DNA of 64,000 nt from Vicinamibacterales bacterium (GTDB lineage: Bacteria > Acidobacteriota > Vicinamibacteria > Vicinamibacterales > UBA8438), in assembly GCA_958296065.1 (NCBI GenBank), contig CATQHX010000026.1, positions 1-64,000 on the forward strand. Reading direction: 5' to 3'. Shown in pieces: positions 62,957 to 64,000 of this stretch; the stretch's first letter is position 1; every line of letters starts with the position of its first letter. Position numbers and translations under genes: made by a program. The notes beneath the pieces are model-generated. The model had not been told where the DNA came from, made no database searches, and was given only the letters and a program-made list of their open reading frames with translations.

Positions 62957-63607
62957 ATGCCACCGTCGCGTTTCTCCCGCCGTTGCCCCGTACTCCTGCT
63001 GCTCGTCGCCGTCGCCACCGGCGTCCTCGACCGCGCGGCCGAGGCCGGCACGCGGCCGTTCGCCGGCATCGTCGATTCCGCCGCCCGCCGGCACGGCGTC
63101 GACCCCGACCTGGTGCACGCCGTCATCGCCGTCGAGTCCGGGTACCGCGCAACTGCGCAATCGCCCGCCGGAGCCCAGGGCCTGATGCAGTTGATGCTGG
63201 GCACGCAGCGCGACCTCGGCGTCTCCGACGCCTTCGCCCCCCGGCAGAACGTCGACGCCGGCGTCGCCTGCCTGCGCCGGCTCACCGACGACTTCGGGAC
63301 CGTACTCGCGCTGGCCGCCTACAACGCCGGGCCCGGCACCGTGCGGCGCTACAACGACATCCCGCCATACAAGGAGACGCGCGCCTACGTACAGGCCGTT
63401 CTCGACCGCGGTCGTTCAGTTGCCGATGCACAGGCGCCCGCGGGCCGGCCGCCGCTACCGACACGCCGGCCGTCGTGGTCGAACGGGAAGCTCTTGTCGG
63501 TCCAGGAGCTCGAACGATGGTGGGTGGATATTTCGGTGAAGTGGAACAGCGATTCCGCGGATCTGGAACACGGATTCCGGCGAAGTGGAATGCTCGTCGG
63601 AGCGTAG
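62957..63607 (+). CDS. Lytic transglycosylase (SLT family), C-terminus altered by IS end
   Basis: 216 residues. A signal-peptide-like start (FSRRCPVLLLLVAVATGVLD) is followed by the lysozyme-like SLT domain: DPDLVHAVIAVESGYRATAQ with the catalytic glutamate in VESGYR, SPAGAQGLMQLMLGTQRDLG, then FGTVLALAAYNAGPGTVRRY (AYNAGPG signature) and YKETRAYVQAVLD. The enzyme cleaves peptidoglycan in the periplasm. The conserved domain is complete. After SVQELERWW (63521) the frame runs into an IS21-type end and picks up foreign residues until a stop. A fully normal C-terminus is thus lost. Confidence 0.82.
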   Translation: MPPSRFSRRCPVLLLLVAVATGVLDRAAEAGTRPFAGIVDSAARRHGVDPDLVHAVIAVESGYRATAQSPAGAQGLMQLMLGTQRDLGVSDAFAPRQNVDAGVACLRRLTDDFGTVLALAAYNAGPGTVRRYNDIPPYKETRAYVQAVLDRGRSVADAQAPAGRPPLPTRRPSWSNGKLLSVQELERWWVDISVKWNSDSADLEHGFRRSGMLVGA

Positions 63608-63685
63608 CGACGTTGCTCAGTCAGTTCCCTCCCATCGGTGTCGCCGCGGATCGTCGAGATCCTACTCGTGATCTCGTGACGCTGT
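63521..63685. mobile_element. IS21-type terminal remnant
   Basis: TGGGTGGATATTTCGG at 63521 and the subterminal units gtggaacagcgattccg, ctggaacacggattccg and gaagtggaatgctcgtcgg copy the left end of the element at 21396-21480 in plan, and share gctcgtcggagcgtagcgac with it. No istA/istB follows; at about 63685 a phosphotransferase gene begins on the other strand. It is an orphan end, left by deletion or incomplete transposition. Confidence 0.65.
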
Positions 63686-64000
63686 AGTCGCCATGCACCA
63701 CCTGTCGCGCCAGCGGCGGAAGCGAGGCGAGGAGGGAGACGGCCTTCGGCAGCAGCTCCAGGCGCCGGTGCAGGAGAGACACCGTCAGGCGGTCGAACTC
63801 GTCCTGGTCTTCCCTCCCCTCGATGATCGCTGCATAGCGCTCGAACGCCGCCCGCTTGCGCCCCTCGTCGAGAGCGAACCATCCGGTCGCGGTGTCACGG
63901 AGACCGGGCCGCCCGCGAAGCAAGGCGTGCAGCCGACCGAGCGTATGGCCGGCCTGAGCCATCTCCGAGCGCGAGAGCGCAATCCCGGAAGTCGCCTCGG
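63621..64000 (-). pseudogene. APH/homoserine-kinase-like phosphotransferase, 3'-truncated and partial at the window edge
   Basis: The frame is open to the right window edge. LGRLHALLRGRPGLRDTATG, then SLLHRRLELLPKAVSLLASL and RQVVHGDYS are typical of aminoglycoside phosphotransferase-like kinases: HGDYS begins the catalytic loop (HGDxxxxN), but the asparagine and the following IDFD metal motif are lost where the IS21-type end starts (about 63685). Hence the kinase is inactive as seen, unless reading resumes elsewhere. N-terminal lobe lies outside the window. Confidence 0.7.

Overview
This window reads as an accessory or defence region of a high-GC bacterium, most likely an Acidobacteriota member. 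The best taxonomic clue is a degraded ADOP-type (MacB/FtsX-like) permease at 44.3-45.6 kb, a family expanded in Acidobacteriota. Most intact genes belong to DNA defence, mobile-element or toxin-antitoxin families, and many of the rest are truncated, frameshifted or split. No cas gene is present despite several I-E-like CRISPR arrays.

Layout. 0-2 kb: a 5'-partial protein, an AlpA regulator and debris. 2-7.2 kb: a type I restriction locus on the minus strand (hsdM, hsdS, a DnaQ-like exonuclease with BRCT, an RHH antitoxin, and only the N-terminus of hsdR). 7.5-13.2 kb: a TM0106-type nuclease-helicase, then an AAA/DUF3696-like ATPase, a truncated PIN gene and an RNA ligase joined by a deletion. 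13.3-16.7 kb: gene remnants, an aspartic protease and a nucleotidyltransferase toxin-like pair. 16.75-21.4 kb: three CRISPR arrays interleaved with small genes, including hicB with a hicA that carries an in-frame stop. 21.4-27.6 kb: an IS21-family element with its 5-bp target duplication; its istA gene is itself split by a serine-recombinase cassette. 28-30.1 kb: a phosphoprotein phosphatase, a degenerate aspartic protease and the 3' part of a tRNA-Thr gene (probable att site). 30.6-34.9 kb: an S24 peptidase-like gene overlapping an OLD nuclease and a UvrD helicase (Gabija-like) plus a truncated fourth gene. 35-39.6 kb: AI-2E transporter, a heavily frameshifted membrane-protein locus and a truncated tyrosine recombinase. 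40.2-42.7 kb: a two-gene operon encoding an XRE-HTH/deoxynucleoside kinase/deoxyribosyltransferase-like fusion and a two-TM coiled-coil GAF protein. 43-48.7 kb: gene graveyard (TolC, ADOP permease, VirD4-like coupling protein). 48.7-53.4 kb: a second copy of the array flank, a UvrD helicase, two CRISPR arrays and an unknown gene. 53.5-62.2 kb: an IS4-like transposase that removed hsdM from a second type I locus, leaving hsdS, a DUF262/DUF1524 (GmrSD-like) gene, hsdR, a DUF45 peptidase and a conserved unknown. 63-64 kb: a lytic transglycosylase and a phosphotransferase, both cut by an IS21-type end.

Working together. The two type I loci are complementary: one keeps hsdM and hsdS without hsdR, the other keeps hsdS and hsdR without hsdM. 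Stop/start overlaps show translational coupling in the S24-OLD-UvrD operon, the XRE-kinase-transferase/GAF operon, hicBA, and the hsdS-DUF262 and hsdR-DUF45 pairs. The XRE-kinase-transferase plus membrane GAF pair (40.2-42.7 kb) is the strongest candidate for an undescribed system: its gene content suggests nucleotide-based signalling or nucleotide depletion, but that function is inference only.
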